Origin: Ctena decussata
Taxonomy: Eukaryota > Mollusca > Bivalvia > Lucinida > Lucinidae
Length of the DNA stretch: 64,000 nt
Reading direction: 5' to 3'
NCBI GenBank assembly: GCA_963989385.1
Contig: OZ022502.1
Coordinates: 15,859,001 to 15,923,000 of the forward strand
The position numbers and the translations under genes were made by a program. Positions 1 through 13,037 of this stretch are shown here, piece after piece (position 1 is the first letter of the stretch; the number at the start of each line of letters is the position of its first letter). The notes under the pieces are model-generated. The model was not told where the DNA came from. It saw nothing but the letters and a program-made list of their open reading frames with translations, and did no database searches.

Positions 1-3000
1 ATGCTAGTATTCGCCCTAAATAATGTTGGGTTTGTCTGCTAGTACATAAATCACTGTTTCAAAGTTATTGACATTGTCAAGGCGAAGTTGACTAGCCTGT
101 ATAACGTAGTTTACATTGCATTTGACGTTTTTTCCCCTTAAGTGTCTAAATACATGTAATGTAAGGAGCAAATTTTAAGAATATAAGTGTAAGGAAAAGT
201 TAATGTCATATATATGACTGTTTCAATATTCCATTAAAAAAGAAACAATCTAAAGTCTTACAAAACTCGTCAGCAGTCACGATAAATACGTAACGAATAT
301 AATCACAACAAAAATACGAAAAAAAAAAAAAAAAAAAAAAACAGAATCAGACAAAATCGCTGAATTGGTGGACTGAAGTTTATTCTTCTTTTATTCATGT
401 CCAGCTTAGATAATTTAGGCAGCAGTTAAATTAGCAGTGGATACATTGAATGGGGACAGAAACCATCTTATTTTTGAAGAATTTAACCTACAAAATGACC
501 AGAAAAGCTACGAACGCCAACATTAGCTGCATTTTATATTTCAATGTTATCTTTAATTTGTTTTCAGTGGATACTGTTGTATATGTAAACATGAAGAATT
601 GTCAATGTTATGTGTTCTCAAACCATAAAAAAAACATCTTAAGTGGATATTTGAAAAACAATCAAACAGTAACATTACGTCACATAATTGTAATATGTCG
701 AGGAATAAGATTTGTGAGTCATCTGTTATCAAATTTTAGTTCCCTGGCGGCATGAAGTATTTATTGCTGTAGTATAAGCTTACCACTGGTAGTCAGATGG
801 CAAATTTAGCTCTTTGAAATAAATAAGAGTTCAGCAAGATGCACATAAATTGTTACAGCTGAAGCAGTTCGACCCTGCCTTCAATTCAGTCTCACTTAAA
901 AGTGTCTTCATAAAAATGACTTTTTTTTAAATTTTATGCATTAAATGAAGTAAATATAAATTGATATATGCTGCAACTGATTAATATTTAGGTTCTCGTT
1001 ATGATGGTGATAAAACCAGTTTCGCTACCTGTGCTGTTGGCTGAGCCATTCAATTACCCCACATACAAATACGCAACTGTGACTGCCAGCCGAGGCAATC
1101 AAAAGCAGTACCAACTCTGCCAGCATGCATTAACACCATGTTTCTATGCTGTCAGTCGAATCTTCAGCCACGAGCCTCTTTGCACAGTAACTGCTTTACA
1201 TGAGTTAGCAAATATGTGTGGCTCCCGTGATCATAACTTATATGTTAATTTGTGATCTACGTGATCTGTTTATGCAGCTCCCGGCCATCAAATACATTAC
1301 AAAATGTTAACAATGTGAAAATTTAAGGATTATAGAAAATGACATACTTTATAACGCATACAACATTCTGTCTTGAGCCTGTTCAGGAGTTCTATTTTTC
1401 ATTATGTTGTTACAAATATTCAAATGGTCGGGTAATTTTGCGAACCCCATGGTTTTATTCCCACGTGTTGGAACTATCAAGGACTAAAGGTGTTACAAAA
1501 TACAAATTTCAGTCAGACAATTTTCAATAATGTAACAACTAAAATTGGGGCTTTATTCTCTAACAGTACTTAACATATTTGGACAAGGATGATTTGATAA
1601 GCAGTAAGATATCATAAATAGGCAGTTTACAACGGTTACCATATTCATTGCTAAAGAGTAAACAATATGGTAATACAAGGTCATAAAGATCAAATGCAGA
1701 AAGTTACCTAGGTTAGCCCTTCCTTGGCGTGTATAGGTATGCACTATTTCTATTGTTTGATTATTTGCTCTTCAGAAATACTGTATTAATAGTTAAGGAT
1801 ATCGGAAATGAAGAATTCATAAACTCTCAATAAATACGTTGTATACGTTACTTGTTTGGTCTTTCTTTTTTCCCCAATATTATGCTGCAAAGCATATAAT
1901 TATAGTGTAGGCAAATACATTCTGAAGGAGAACAACTAAGATTTGCTCATAGATATCTGAACAGCGATGACCAACATTAATATATTCTGTCATTTTCATT
2001 TGCCATTTTATTATGTGTGCGGAGCTACTGGAACACTGTCGCTTGAAAAAAAAACACTTTTGTCCAACTAAACGTGTCTTTATGTTCTTTAGTGAATAGA
2101 TTCTTTCAGAGATGATTGAATGTAGTTAGATTCTTTAGGAGATGGTTGAATGTAGTTAGACTTTAAAGAGCAAGAAACAAAAGCATAGAAATATAGATCA
2201 TCTTAAACATAGCATTTATAGATAGCTACAGTATACTAGTAAACTGCCAGTGTCTCTTTTCTGTATTAAATATTTCTGATACTATTCTCCCAAACTCCTG
2301 GTTGACACATAATTGTTAGTTACATAAATGAACTAAGTAAAGCAATGTTTTGGCACTACTATTAATTACTTTCAAAAGTTTGTTTTGTTTCTTAAATTTT
2401 GTTTCTTAAACTGTAACACAGCAATGTTGTTTTCTCTGGTAACGTAAAATATACAACAGTCTTACAAAAGTAAGTATACGCTGCCAGCAAATATCTATCT
2501 ACAGTAGCTTTGATGCAGAACTGTATTTGGCTTAAGCCTTTAAACTTCAGGTTACTGTTCTGCTTTTTAGTTTTTCAGTGTGCACGTAAAAGCTATAACA
2601 AATCATGTCAATAAACAATGTGGAACTCCAGTTTTCATTGTTGATTACTGATTAATTTATAGTTTTAAACTAAACACGTCAAATCCCCTTAGCTTTTAAT
2701 GGTATCAAACTGATCGCATATCATTTTATTCGAGCCCTATATGCTAAATCAATGCTGGCTTTTAATAGCTGCGGCTTTATCTTTTCTGAAGTATTTTTCA
2801 TTTTATTTATTTATTTATTTATTTTTTTTTTTTTTTTTTTTTGGGGGGGGGGGGGGATTTTTCAGCTGTATATAACAAAATTTCAGGTAAGTTACTGTGT
2901 TTATTTAGGTCTCAAATGTACAAATTGTAAAAGAAACAAACTGGACAATGTCATTATGAAATACTTTTATTTTTCATATGGTAACAAAGTAAACAGCAAA

Positions 3001-3776
3001 ACCCGTTTTACATATGCAGAATATGTCAATGCCTTTAACATTACAATTTGAAATATACTGTGTTCAATCACGTATAAAACACACCTTATAAATCCTTAAA
3101 AGTAATAACTGAGAGGAATGTTGATAGGTCCAAGTACACAATATATCATAAGAACACCCAGACTTATATGTGTTATTTTTTTAATGTGACAGTGGAAAAA
3201 AACTGATTAAAGGTATTATAATAAAATATTTTAAATGTTAATGTTATTCACGTGACTACTAGTAATAGCTTATAATAGAAAATAAACCAGAATGAATTTT
3301 TCTCTTATATTAAAAGATTATTTTGTGAAGAAATGCTACCAAAGAAAATAAAATGATTCTTTCTTCAAATTATATGATTTTAACAAATGTAGCCCTAGGT
3401 AACGTATATAATCTATCATTATGGACGACTAAAATGCATTCAAAATATTGTTGAACTGAACCTTGCTGTTTAAATAGGCTGGCATATTCAATATTACCGT
3501 TTACTGTTGTTTTCCATTCCAATAGTGTAGTTCAAGCGCTTGAATTATACGGAAAGTGATAATTGTAATATGGAACATTCATAAGGGGTTACTGCGTTAA
3601 AAATCCTATTTCTCCCAAAGTATACAAGATAGGATTAAAATTTTTGCAGATCTGAAAAGATCAATAAATTGTCTTTAACACATAAACAAACATTAGGTCT
3701 AATAGTAAAGGAATAACTTACAAAAAGAAAGTATTTTGGATTGAAATTGCAATTTTAATGGAGAGTAAAGAAAAAC
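1..3776. other. AT-rich region without a recognisable gene
   Basis: No open frame here shows a conserved domain or convincing codon pattern; the longest (1001-1255 and 2752-3051, plus strand) look like chance frames, and the second runs through a homopolymer tract. It holds a poly-A run (319-341) and a compound TTTA/poly-T/poly-G tract (about 2800-2856). It could be intron, UTR or intergenic DNA. Confidence 0.5.
2800..2856. repeat. TTTA / poly-T / poly-G microsatellite
   Basis: TTTA repeats run into about 21 T residues and then about 14 G residues. Simple sequence; the length may be unreliable in an assembly. Confidence 0.85.
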
Positions 3777-4101
3777 GTCACGTATACTACACCACATAGG
3801 CTAAAGTGACGTTTCAAACATCATAACTTTTAGTTGTTGGATTGTTCTATTAGACTCTATTATAATTTTAAACATAGGAAAGTGACTTCTATTTTTTATA
3901 ATTTTTGATATTTTTTATTTTATGTTTATTATTTTAATGGGTAACGTAATGTAACAGGCTGTTACAGCTTAACGCCCAACTCGCCAGAGGGCTAACATGC
4001 TGCAAAAGACTTCTTAGATGCTGGTCTTTAAGAAAAGTATGGTCTACAAAACTCCCCCTGGGGGGGGGGAGGTAAACCATATTTGGCTCATGGCCTATAT
4101 A
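3777..4101 (+). repeat. Dispersed repeat, inverted copy at 63670-63999
   Basis: About 325 bp that reappear in reverse complement at the far end of the window. Shared segments include the stretch around AAGTATGGTCTACAAAA, the poly-G/poly-C tract, and the GTCAC...GTATACGTGAC end. The copies differ by substitutions and small indels. It is likely a dispersed element rather than a local duplication. Confidence 0.75.
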
Positions 4102-4473
4102 TAAATCTAAGAGTAATGGAAATAATTATAACGGTTACTTAGTCATGTTGAATTTGTGAATTCTAATTCAACTTCAGGGCAATAACCCATGCCGTTCAGA
4201 GACGATGTCAACCGAACCGACTGATGAAGACAGACAGACGGACTGATGGACAACAACTAACTATCATTCATCGCTTCGGCAGGGACGATAAAATTGATTC
4301 AGATAGTTAAAGTATCAGCTCTGAAAAAAAACCCTGTGTATTTTCTCCAATACATCTACATTTTGGAACGTCAGTTTTATGACGAAACAGCACCAAATCA
4401 CCAAATTTAATGATGTGTAGTTTAATGAGCCAAAGCCACAAGAAGCAAACGAGTATTTTTCTTTCTGATTCAG

Positions 4474-5086
4474 CATAGCTACGGCCCACCCTTACATGAC
4501 TTGGAAAACGTTCGTTGATGTGTCACTTGCTGCTCTGCGAGATACAGCTAGACACGAGTGGAACCAAAGGTATCCAGACCAAATGTGGAAAGACAACGAT
4601 CCAGATCAGATAACACGTTTCATAATAATAGAATCTGCAGCCTACCACGGAAATATCCCACAACGATTCCAGAGGGTGATATTCGAAATGCAAAGAAAGG
4701 GTGCAAATATTCATATATGGGACACAAGATTTCTTGTATTCTTTATCTGTGAAAGCAGGTGTCTTGATCTTAGGAATAGAAAACCAACTCTGGTTCATTG
4801 CGTGGAAAGCCTCAAAAGTCTACGAGATTCGTACAAAAACTGCTCAAATCCTAATGGAATAACTTACGATGAGCTAAGAGAGGTACACAGCCAATACAGG
4901 AATCACCTAAGGAAACTGACCGTCCCAACCAAAGCCTCTTTTTTGGATGACTTGAACCAAATATTCAGCTGGACAAAAACCCATAATGCTGCTAATGCAA
5001 ATGTGGGCGCATGGTATCCCGGTGCTCTACATTTAGGCATAGTTTTTGGAGTTGCAGCAGCCGTTTTATTAATGTTTTCGAAGTGA
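4474..5086 (+). CDS. Unidentified tail-anchored protein, probable last coding exon
   Basis: An open frame from the ATG at 4496 to the stop at 5084-5086 encodes 196 aa. I do not recognise the family. The N-terminal ~170 residues are soluble and mixed-charge (Trp/Arg/Asp-rich near the start, then helical-looking segments). The last ~20 residues (LHLGIVFGVAAAVLLMFSK) form one hydrophobic segment ending in Lys at the very C-terminus, as in tail-anchored membrane proteins. A strong splice acceptor (TTTTTCTTTCTGATTCAG) ends at 4473, and the frame is open from there through the ATG. This may therefore be a downstream exon of a larger gene whose earlier exons lie upstream and were not found, or the ATG may follow a 5' UTR intron. 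A candidate AATAAA lies at 5234-5239. Function unknown. Being coding is supported by length, termination, the acceptor and the poly-A signal, not by homology. Confidence 0.55.
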
Positions 5087-5206
5087 CTGACTTGCATAGA
5101 AACAAATCAGCACTCAGATGACTGTCAGACTTATCCTCTTTGCTTAAAATCAGCTTTATGGGTTAACAGGGGATTCATCTGCTCCAGTGTTTCAGTGTTG
5201 TTCTTG

Positions 5207-5644
5207 CTATGGAGTTCCAGCATGTTTCATATCAATAAATATTCTGGTTTTAATGTTTCCTGTTTCTAATCCGTTGATGAGTAAGAAGTCATATGCACGA
5301 AATGAATAACTCGTAGGTTTATGAACAATAATACAATCTAAGGTTAGGTCATGTAAAACAGATTTAAGCCCTCTACCGGTGCCCCCACGCCTCTGCCTAT
5401 ACCGTGATTTATTACCGACCGTTCCAGGGCTGTGCGTGTTTTGTGGATCACCATCGTTGCCATTGTTTATCGGCTCTCTATTAAGGCCATAATGCATTAC
5501 CAATTGTCTGTAGTAAAATGTCCTTGATTTATAGTGCTTGTCAAGGAAATGTTTGATAAAACGTTCAATATACACTGTGTTGCTTCTTTGTTCTTTGGTT
5601 AAATTTTCTTTATTTATTTTGTTCAAATGAAATGTTTGATTCAA
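5207..5644 (-). CDS. Doubtful open frame, 145 codons
   Basis: A minus-strand frame with no internal ATG near its left boundary (it opens at TTG), converging on the 196-aa gene and overlapping its possible 3' UTR. Its composition (Asn/Lys/Arg/Gly-rich with a GTGRG stretch) is not obviously random, but no domain is recognised and no convincing splice sites were found. It could be a decayed exon or chance. Confidence 0.12.
   Translation of the reverse strand: MNQTFHLNKINKENLTKEQRSNTVYIERFIKHFLDKHYKSRTFYYRQLVMHYGLNREPINNGNDGDPQNTHSPGTVGNKSRYRQRRGGTGRGLKSVLHDLTLDCIIVHKPTSYSFRAYDFLLINGLETGNIKTRIFIDMKHAGTP
5234..5239 (+). terminator. Candidate polyadenylation signal AATAAA
   Basis: AATAAA lies about 150 bp after the stop of the 196-aa frame, a plausible 3' UTR length. 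The hexamer is common in AT-rich DNA. Confidence 0.35.
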
Positions 5645-6049
5645 TATTTATGACGCGCTGTCAAAAGTTTAGCTTCATACTTCGTAGATTTGCCATGTGG
5701 GCCGCCTCCAATGTTTTTATCTTATTTGAAGTGTAATTAAGAATATTTGATTGGCGTATTACACTCAGTGTGTCAAATAATTTAAATGAACATAAATTAA
5801 CCCGTATTTGATCAAACAATGTGGTTGATGTTAGATGGGCTTTAGACTTTGGCCTCTTGTACATTATTCAAGATATCCTCGCGGCGTTCTGCTGGGAAAG
5901 ACCTGACGTATTGGCGTTTTACGAGTACTTATCTTGTTTCGCTTTGTTTGCCAGCTTTATTGTTTTCTTTCCATTTGGTATTTGGGGTAGGATGTGAATA
6001 TGATATATCGGGTCATGATCATAGCCTTTTGATCTACTCAATGAAATAC

Positions 6050-6285
6050 GAGCCGCGACACGAGAAAACCAACAAAATGGTTGTGTGCCCAGGCCAGACT
6101 CAGATCAGCCTGGACAACCGCCCAGTTTGACCAGACTCTTCGCTAAGTGCTCAAAGGGTAGCTAAGAGTCTAACCTACCGCCATGCGGATAGCGAAGACT
6201 CTGATCAGACTGGGCGGATGCCCAGGCTGATCTGAGTCTGCTCTGGGCGCACAACCACATTGTTGGTTTTGTCGTGCCGCGGCTC
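6050..6285. mobile_element. GAGCCGCGAC palindromic element, copy 1
   Basis: It starts GAGCCGCGACACGAGAAAAC and ends with the inverted form (GTCGTGCCGCGGCTC). Internally the arms carry the mirrored motifs CAGATCAGCCTGG and CCAGGCTGATCTG around a centre with GGTAGCTAAG. No coding capacity. It is a non-autonomous foldback or MITE-like element, one of at least eleven copies in the window. Confidence 0.85.
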
Positions 6286-6692
6286 ATACAACTGTGCCAA
6301 GAAGTAAGCGTATGAATATATAATTATAGTTCTTAAATTGCATTTTGTACTATTACCACACATTAGTTTAACAGCTACCGTGCTAATAACAACATACTAA
6401 ATGATGTAAATGATGCTCATTTATTTTTGTGTACATGTATTATTTTATTTTTTTGTACATGTATTATTTTTCATTAAATGGAATTTGAGGCGACTGTTCA
6501 TTTATTCAGTTAAGAGTTTTCGGTTTATGTTTTGTCGTAGATCATGTCCTATAGGGTTATCACACGTTCTATGCTTGAAAGAATTCATTGGAAAAGTATG
6601 CAGTATTATGTCAAAGTGAACACATTTCATTCAAGAAGAAAGTTTTGATCATAGTTATAATTATAAATGTGTAAATTTTACAGAAAGACTCA

Positions 6693-7132
6693 CTTAAGAA
6701 TTGAAATTTGACTGTTCAGCGTTCATCGTGTTATGAAGCCAGTGGGCGGAGCTGAAATTCTATGAGGCGCGAAGCGCTTCTTGTAGACCACTGGCTTTGT
6801 CACACGATGAACGCTGAAAAATCAAATTTTTATTCTTATATTTACACTTTATATTTAGACCCTTCCTGAGCTGTTTTCGTGGTAATTTAATGTAGAATAT
6901 GCGAAGTATGCGTCGAAGAATTGATTGACAGAAACGACGTACTTGGCCATTACGTTAAACAGCCGTTGCCATAACGTGGCGTCAATCGAGCTTTATGTGG
7001 ACCAATCAAGACGTTTGTTTATCTTAGACGTCGCTTGACGACAACGTCACATGATCAGCTGTCTTTCATCGGTGTATGAAGCCAGTTGCTCTAGACGGTT
7101 TACCTATGGGAAATCAGTGGCAAGTGTAAATA
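6693..7132. repeat. Dispersed ~440-bp repeat, copy 1
   Basis: Closely matches 36051-36500. It begins with an imperfect inverted repeat (TTCAGCGTTCATCGTG ... CACACGATGAACGCTGAA) around GCGCGAAGCGC. It continues through a shared tail holding CAACGTCACATGATCAG and the direct motif TGTATGAAGCCAGT. Confidence 0.8.
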
Positions 7133-7369
7133 TTTATGGATGAATCTGTTGAGTTCCCTGAAATGCCAAAGTGACCTATGAGAGAAAATAAATCAAAGAC
7201 AATCAAAACGAGACAGAGACAGTGTTTTAAATAAGAAGTAATTTTACCTACCCATAAATTATCGCTGATTAACACAATTATGTTGCTGGAGGGCAGATCA
7301 CGAAATATTAAGTCACTACGGCGAAACCGTAGCAAATTTATATTTGTAGCTTCCCGACAACACATGTGT

Positions 7370-7541
7370 TCTCCGCCCAGTCTGATCAGAGTCTTCTGCC
7401 CGCATGGCGGTAGGCGAGACCCATAGCTGCCCTTTAAAGTGCCTAGCAAAGAGTCTGATCAATCTTGGTGAAATGCCAAGCTGATCTGAGTCTGTGCTGG
7501 GCAAACAACCACTATGTTGGTTTTCTCGTGTCACGGCTCAT
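7370..7541. mobile_element. GAGCCGCGAC palindromic element, left-truncated copy 2
   Basis: The right half is clear: CCAAGCTGATCTGAGTCTG followed by TTGTTGG-like sequence and CTCGTGTCACGGCTCA. The left terminus is missing or too diverged. Confidence 0.7.
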
Positions 7542-8017
7542 ATAGAAACGACCCGGATATTGTGGTAAACAGGTTGCTATCATGTTCTACATGCACAACA
7601 ACAGTTTTTCTCACCCATTGGACAAGGATATCCCTTTCTAGAGGTGTCCGAGATTTTTCTATCTCGGCCTGCTATCTCAGCCTAGGCGCAGAAAGCTGTC
7701 TCAAAATGCCAATCATTGCTATATAGTACAGCCCAATTAATTACACACTTTAATTCAACAAATCAAGTTGCTACCTGTCACGTTAATTGCATGCAGAATA
7801 TGAAATTGACACCCAGTGATGTACAGGAAGTATCACTGTAGATTTCTAAATAGCTACCAATCATGAAAAACGCATGCACAAGGTGAAATTAACACATGTC
7901 AAACTATTTCTAGAAAATTAGCTTCAAGTTTATAGGAATGGACTCAACAAGAAGTTAAGAATTCAATGAATATTCTCTTTTATAAAATTTTGGGTGAGAA
8001 AAATAATCAATGATGGT

Positions 8018-8142
8018 GCTGAGGCCTTGACAAGGAAATCTCAGATTCGTTTTCAGATTATTTCAGTCTTATGCTCGGCAAGCCTCGCATAAGACTAAAT
8101 TATCTGAAAACTAGCCTGAGATTTCCTTGTCTCGGCCTCAAC
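8018..8142. repeat. Imperfect palindrome, ~125 bp
   Basis: Arms GAGGCCTTGACAAGGAAATC and GATTTCCTTGTCTCGGCCTC are inverted. The inner arms (CAGTCTTATGC ... GCATAAGACT) also pair, around a CGGCAAGCCTC centre. Confidence 0.8.
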
Positions 8143-9894
8143 CCGATCATAGATTCTAAAAGGCTTTACACGAAACCATGCTCTTGCGAAACGGTATCCC
8201 GTCGACCGTAACAAGACAATGTCAATGATTCATCTTTGTACATTAATCACCTTTGTCACCAACTAAAGCCGATTTGGATGATCATTGTTTGTCACATTAT
8301 TTACAAATCTTTCATGAAAACAGCCCATCTTTATGTAAGAAACGAAAATGTAAGTCAGTTTGTTTACGTTTTCTACAAACTGACTGCTGCATGGGCGCAG
8401 GCATTGCTGTTGATTCACCGTGATGCCATGAGTGTGAACCCCGGAAGGCTAGCCAGTCAGCAGCTAGCGGCATCGGTGAGACAAACGTAATTGGCTGTAA
8501 GTGACAATATTGTCACCGTTGTCGCAGTTTGTCACATATTTGTCACATCTAAGTGACAAGTTCAAAGCTTTTAGCGAATCTGGTTCTGAGATCGGTCGAT
8601 ACACAGTTCTATGTTGCGCTGTGTCGCAAAATTGTTTTGTAAATGCCCTTTGTAGCTTACAAGTTTAGCCGTAGGATTTAATATTGCAATCGGGTGAAGG
8701 AAGGTAATCTTTGAACAGTATTTCTAGTCTTTGCTGGGTATTTTTAGTATTCCATAGACGCCGGGAATTGACCTATGGAAGTGGGACATAGATGTGCCCA
8801 ACATGAGGATGTCGCGCATCCTGTAGTATTTAGTTTTATTGTGGGAACTTAGTGAATTGAACTTGGAGGTGACATTTATGTCTCTTAATTGTCGACGGAA
8901 TTGAGGGTTAGTGAGTGTCCGTTAATTGACCGGACAATCTGCCTGGGTTTTACGATACAAGTTCAAAGCAGAGAAGTTCCCACTGTGGGCTAGAAATATT
9001 GTAGTGCTATTCAAAGACTAGCATAGTTAGCAAAAGGTTAGTCTGTTCGTAGGAGAATATTATTCTGAGATTACAATTTACTAGTCGTAAGTAGACCCAA
9101 CACTCCATTTTGCTTGGGAGTAATCCAGATGGGGCTAAGTGCATCTCTTCCTCCCTGAACTGGCGCAACAACACATGTAATTCTTGCTGTTAATTGTGTG
9201 AATGGTCACTGTATTGTCATGTCATGTTTTTATGATAGAATTTAACGCTACCGTTAATTTGTATAGTTGCTAGAATAGAATAAGTGCAAGACTGATTGTT
9301 AAGGGAAGTAAGGATAAATTATCAAGCAGCAGACGGATTCTTAGTCGTTTTTGCCTTCCATCTTTTCCGTGTGGGATCCTGCATGAGTGAACAGGGATAA
9401 TGTAGGGTTTCTCTCCAGTATGTGTGGCCAAAAAGGGAAGTAAATCGTAAAGGGACGTTACAGTACTTCTGTTGTGGTTCTTCATTGTTGTTCTTGTGTC
9501 TTAGCTAATTTATTTGTGGTCTGCTAGCATTGTGACCACCTGGTAATTCCGCAGCTGCCCGCTTTGCTTCCTGTTTTGTTTTATAAAAAATATTGAAAAT
9601 AGGTAAAAATAATTGTTAAATTTTTTTCGTAAAGTTTGTTCAGTCTGTCGTGTGGTATGAGCGATTTTGTTTGATTGAACCGTTAAGGAACTTAAGGGCG
9701 AGGTTTGGGTCCAGTAAAACTACTTCTGGCCACCCTCCCCCACCCCTCCAGTAATCTGTTGCTGACCATTCCAAGGCGGTATTTCTGTTGCGGCTCCTTG
9801 GTGTTATATTGTGCTGTGTCCGCTTGCCTATGGTCCCTTGCGGTTTGGTCACCTGTATTGCTGCCCAATCTGCCTTCTTTTTTGTTAGCTCCCC
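8143..9894. other. No recognisable feature
   Basis: No conserved coding region, RNA or clear repeat boundary seen. Short open frames (8236-8490 plus, 9640-9900 minus) show no recognisable domain. Confidence 0.4.
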
Positions 9895-10019
9895 TGCCAA
9901 GGCAAGTTTTTTAGTATAGCCTTGGTCCGTCGTCCGTCGGCGTCGTCGGTGTCGTCGGCGTTCACACTTTCAAACATCTTCTTCTCAGAAACCACTGGGC
10001 CGATATGACCGTTAAGTAC

Positions 10020-10256
10020 GTTGCCTGTTCCCGGTTCCTGGTTCCCGGTTCCCGGTTCCTGATTCCCGGTTGCTGGTTCCCGGTTCCTGGTTCCTGGTTC
10101 CCGGTTCCCGGTTTCTGATTCCCGGTTCCTGATTCCCGGTTCCCGGTTCCCAGTTCCTGGTTCCCGGTTCCTGATTTGCCGTTTTCAAACGATGGTGGAT
10201 AAACAAATTAGGAACAAGGAACTAGTTCCCGGTTTCAGATTCTCATTTCCCGGTTA
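10020..10256. repeat. GGTTCC(T/C) minisatellite
   Basis: Dense tandem variants of a unit close to GGTTCCCGGTTCCTG. The minus-strand frame across it is only a translation of the repeat. Confidence 0.9.
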
Positions 10257-10379
10257 GTATTTTTTTTCCTTAGTTACAAAGTAGCATTGATAGTAAATGC
10301 TTTATCATATTTACACGATTGCAAATTCATTATATGCCTTTCACAATGTTACATGTCAGATCAAAAATTATCGTGCCAA

Positions 10380-11306
10380 CTGTTTAAAAATAAGACTTGT
10401 TCAAAAAGGAAACGGTAACTCTTATCCGATTATTTTGTGCTTTCATTTCTTACTTACAAAGTTGAGTTCATTGTAATTCAAACATAACATTTACTTGGTG
10501 GCAACATCATCTTATGCCTAATAACATGTCATATGTGAAAAAAATATTCATGCAACTTTATTTAAACCGCCTTTTGTTCTAAAAGGAACCGGGAACTGGT
10601 TCCTTGTTGCCGATTGGACATTTTCAAACAATGATGATGGATATACAAATAAGGAACAGGCAACTGGTTCCCGGTTCCCAGTTCCCGATTAGTATTTGTG
10701 TTTTCTTTGAGTTACAACGAAACTTTTATAAGAACAAATGACTTGTCACATTTACCCGATTGCAACATGTTATATGTCAGAACAAATATAAGTGTACCAA
10801 CTACATAATAATCAGTATTGTTCATAAGAACCCGGGAGCTGGTTCCTTGTTGGCCTTATGCAGTTCTGTCAGATTGATGAGTTTTTCCAAATAAGGAACA
10901 AGGAACCAGTAACCGGTTCCCGGTACCCGATTCCCGATGCCCAATTGCCGATTATAGTGTGCTTTTGTTTCTTACTTACAAAGTCAAATTTATGGTAATT
11001 AAAGCATTATATTAACTCGGTGCCAACATCATCTTATGCCTAATATTATATCATATTTCAAAAATTAATTATTCATTCAACTTGATTTTAACCGCATTTT
11101 GTTCAATAAGGAACCGGGAACTGGTTCCTTGTTGCCGATTTGCCGATTTCAAACAATGATGATTGATATACAAACAAGGAACAAGGAACTAGTTCCCGGT
11201 TCCCGATTCTCAGTTCCCGATTAGATTTGTTTTCTTAGTTACAAAGAAGCTTTGATAAGAAGTGACTTTTCACATTTACCCGATTGCAACATCATCACAT
11301 TCCTTA
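10380..11306. repeat. Diverged satellite units, left part
   Basis: Diverged copies of the unit found intact at 14485-16105, recognisable by AAGGAACCGGGAACTGGTTCC, GGAACAAGGAACTAGTTCC and CTTACTTACAAAGT. They lie directly left of the inserted element at 11307. Confidence 0.75.
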
Positions 11307-11681
11307 TACCCCTATTCCACACAGACCACGAATCCCACGAATCGTCACGAATTGATAAATTTTAGGATTCGTAGTTGAATCGTAATTATTTCGTGAAGTT
11401 CTTAACTGAATCGTATATATTCGTAGTCAGTTCTTGCAATTCTTGAGCAATCGGGAATTCGTGGCAAAAGTTTTGAGCTGTTCAAAATTTTGGCCACGAA
11501 CTCCCGATTAAAAAAATTCGTAGTTAATTCGTAACAGATTCTTAATGCATTCTTAGGCATCGCAACTGAATCGAAATCGATTCTGAGGCGCTCGTAGTGT
11601 TCTCAACTCATTCGGGGATTCGTGAACTTGTACCTTTGATGCATTTGCGCACAGAGAAGACTCAGAACGCATGCATTTATC

Positions 11682-11780
11682 TACCCAGCGGGCAAATGAC
11701 GTTGTACTGACGTCGATGAGATGTCACTAATTCGCACTGACCTTAGTACGACGTCGATACGACATCATGTGCATCGTGCG
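11682..11780. repeat. CCCAGCGGGC / GACGT palindrome
   Basis: Begins TACCCAGCGGGCA and contains mirrored GTACTGACGTCGATGAG / AGTACGACGTCGATACGAC blocks. The right end is degenerate. Same family as 46899-47047. Confidence 0.6.
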
Positions 11781-13037
11781 TAGATATTTTATTTCGTGGC
11801 CATAGATTTCTGATGATTCATACTTAATATGTGCGTACAGCAAAGGATTTGATCAGGCTTCGGGCCTTTTTATACCTATCTTGGGAGAAAATCCCACGAA
11901 TTTTCAAGAATAGTCACGAATTCATTTTATTCGTACCGGATTCGTACGTTCATTCGGCGTATTCTTAACTGATTCGTAACTAAAGCCCCAGTCACACACA
12001 CACATTACGGATAGGGCGGATAGTTGCGGATAAAATCCTCAGTTTATCCGCAGAATTTGTGGGCGTGGCCTAATTTTATTTAATGAATTTACGGATATAG
12101 TTACCAATAGATGCGTATGGATACGAATAGGTACGAACTACTAAACTTCCGTTACCTTCTGTAACCTTTAGATGCGGATAAATACCTTCAGATGCGGACT
12201 GTTGCGTATGCCTAGCGGATAGAAGAATAGAAAAGATTAACTACGACGTCCACATCTGTGTCTACTCCTTGTATGCTCCAGTCACACACACACACATACG
12301 GATTGTGCGGATACTACGGATGGCCCGTCCGTATCGTTCCGTTTTATCCGTAATGGATCCGTATCAGATCCGCAGAGTCCGTAACTGTCCGTATCATATC
12401 CGCAGAGTCCGCAGGATCCGCGTCGAAATTTTGAAAAGTTTCAAAATTCGGGCGCGGATGAGTAAACCGTAATGGTGCGTTACTAAACGCATATATCCGC
12501 ATCTATCCGTATCTAATCCGTGTCGCATACGTATCTATTCCGTATCTTATCCGCTATTGAACCTATCATTCCGCAGTCCCACTCCAAGTTGAGGACCGTT
12601 ACGGTTTCAAGCGGATCGTTACCTTTAGTTACGGAAGTTACGGGTCTCGTTCGGCGTACTGTAACGGACTGTTTTCTACAGTAACGTGTCAATACAAAAA
12701 GGTTGCGTTCCAATACTGACAGATACCTACAGGATGGTTTGGAGAGGCGGTTGTACGGCAACAACACCAGTATGGGGGGCAAAGAGGCAGAGACTGTATC
12801 TCAAGGACTACTACAACAGAGAGGTCGGTTCGGTGCAATGGCAGTGATGTATGGTGCAGTTATGGTGCGATGTTATGTTTCTTATTTGTAACAGTGGAGT
12901 CATCTTTTCATGAACTTGCCAATGGCAAAAGTAGGGCCATCATTTCATAAACTTATTTGACTTTTATCAATTCGAATTAGTTGTCCAATATAGGACAAAG
13001 TTTAATGGTGAAATGACGCAATAAATATCTACTGGTC

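Noticed and set aside
1001..1255. 84-codon plus frame
   Set aside because: No domain, no splice or poly-A context; length expected by chance.
10012..10206. Gly/Asn/Pro-Glu repeat protein frame
   Set aside because: Translation of the GGTTCC minisatellite.
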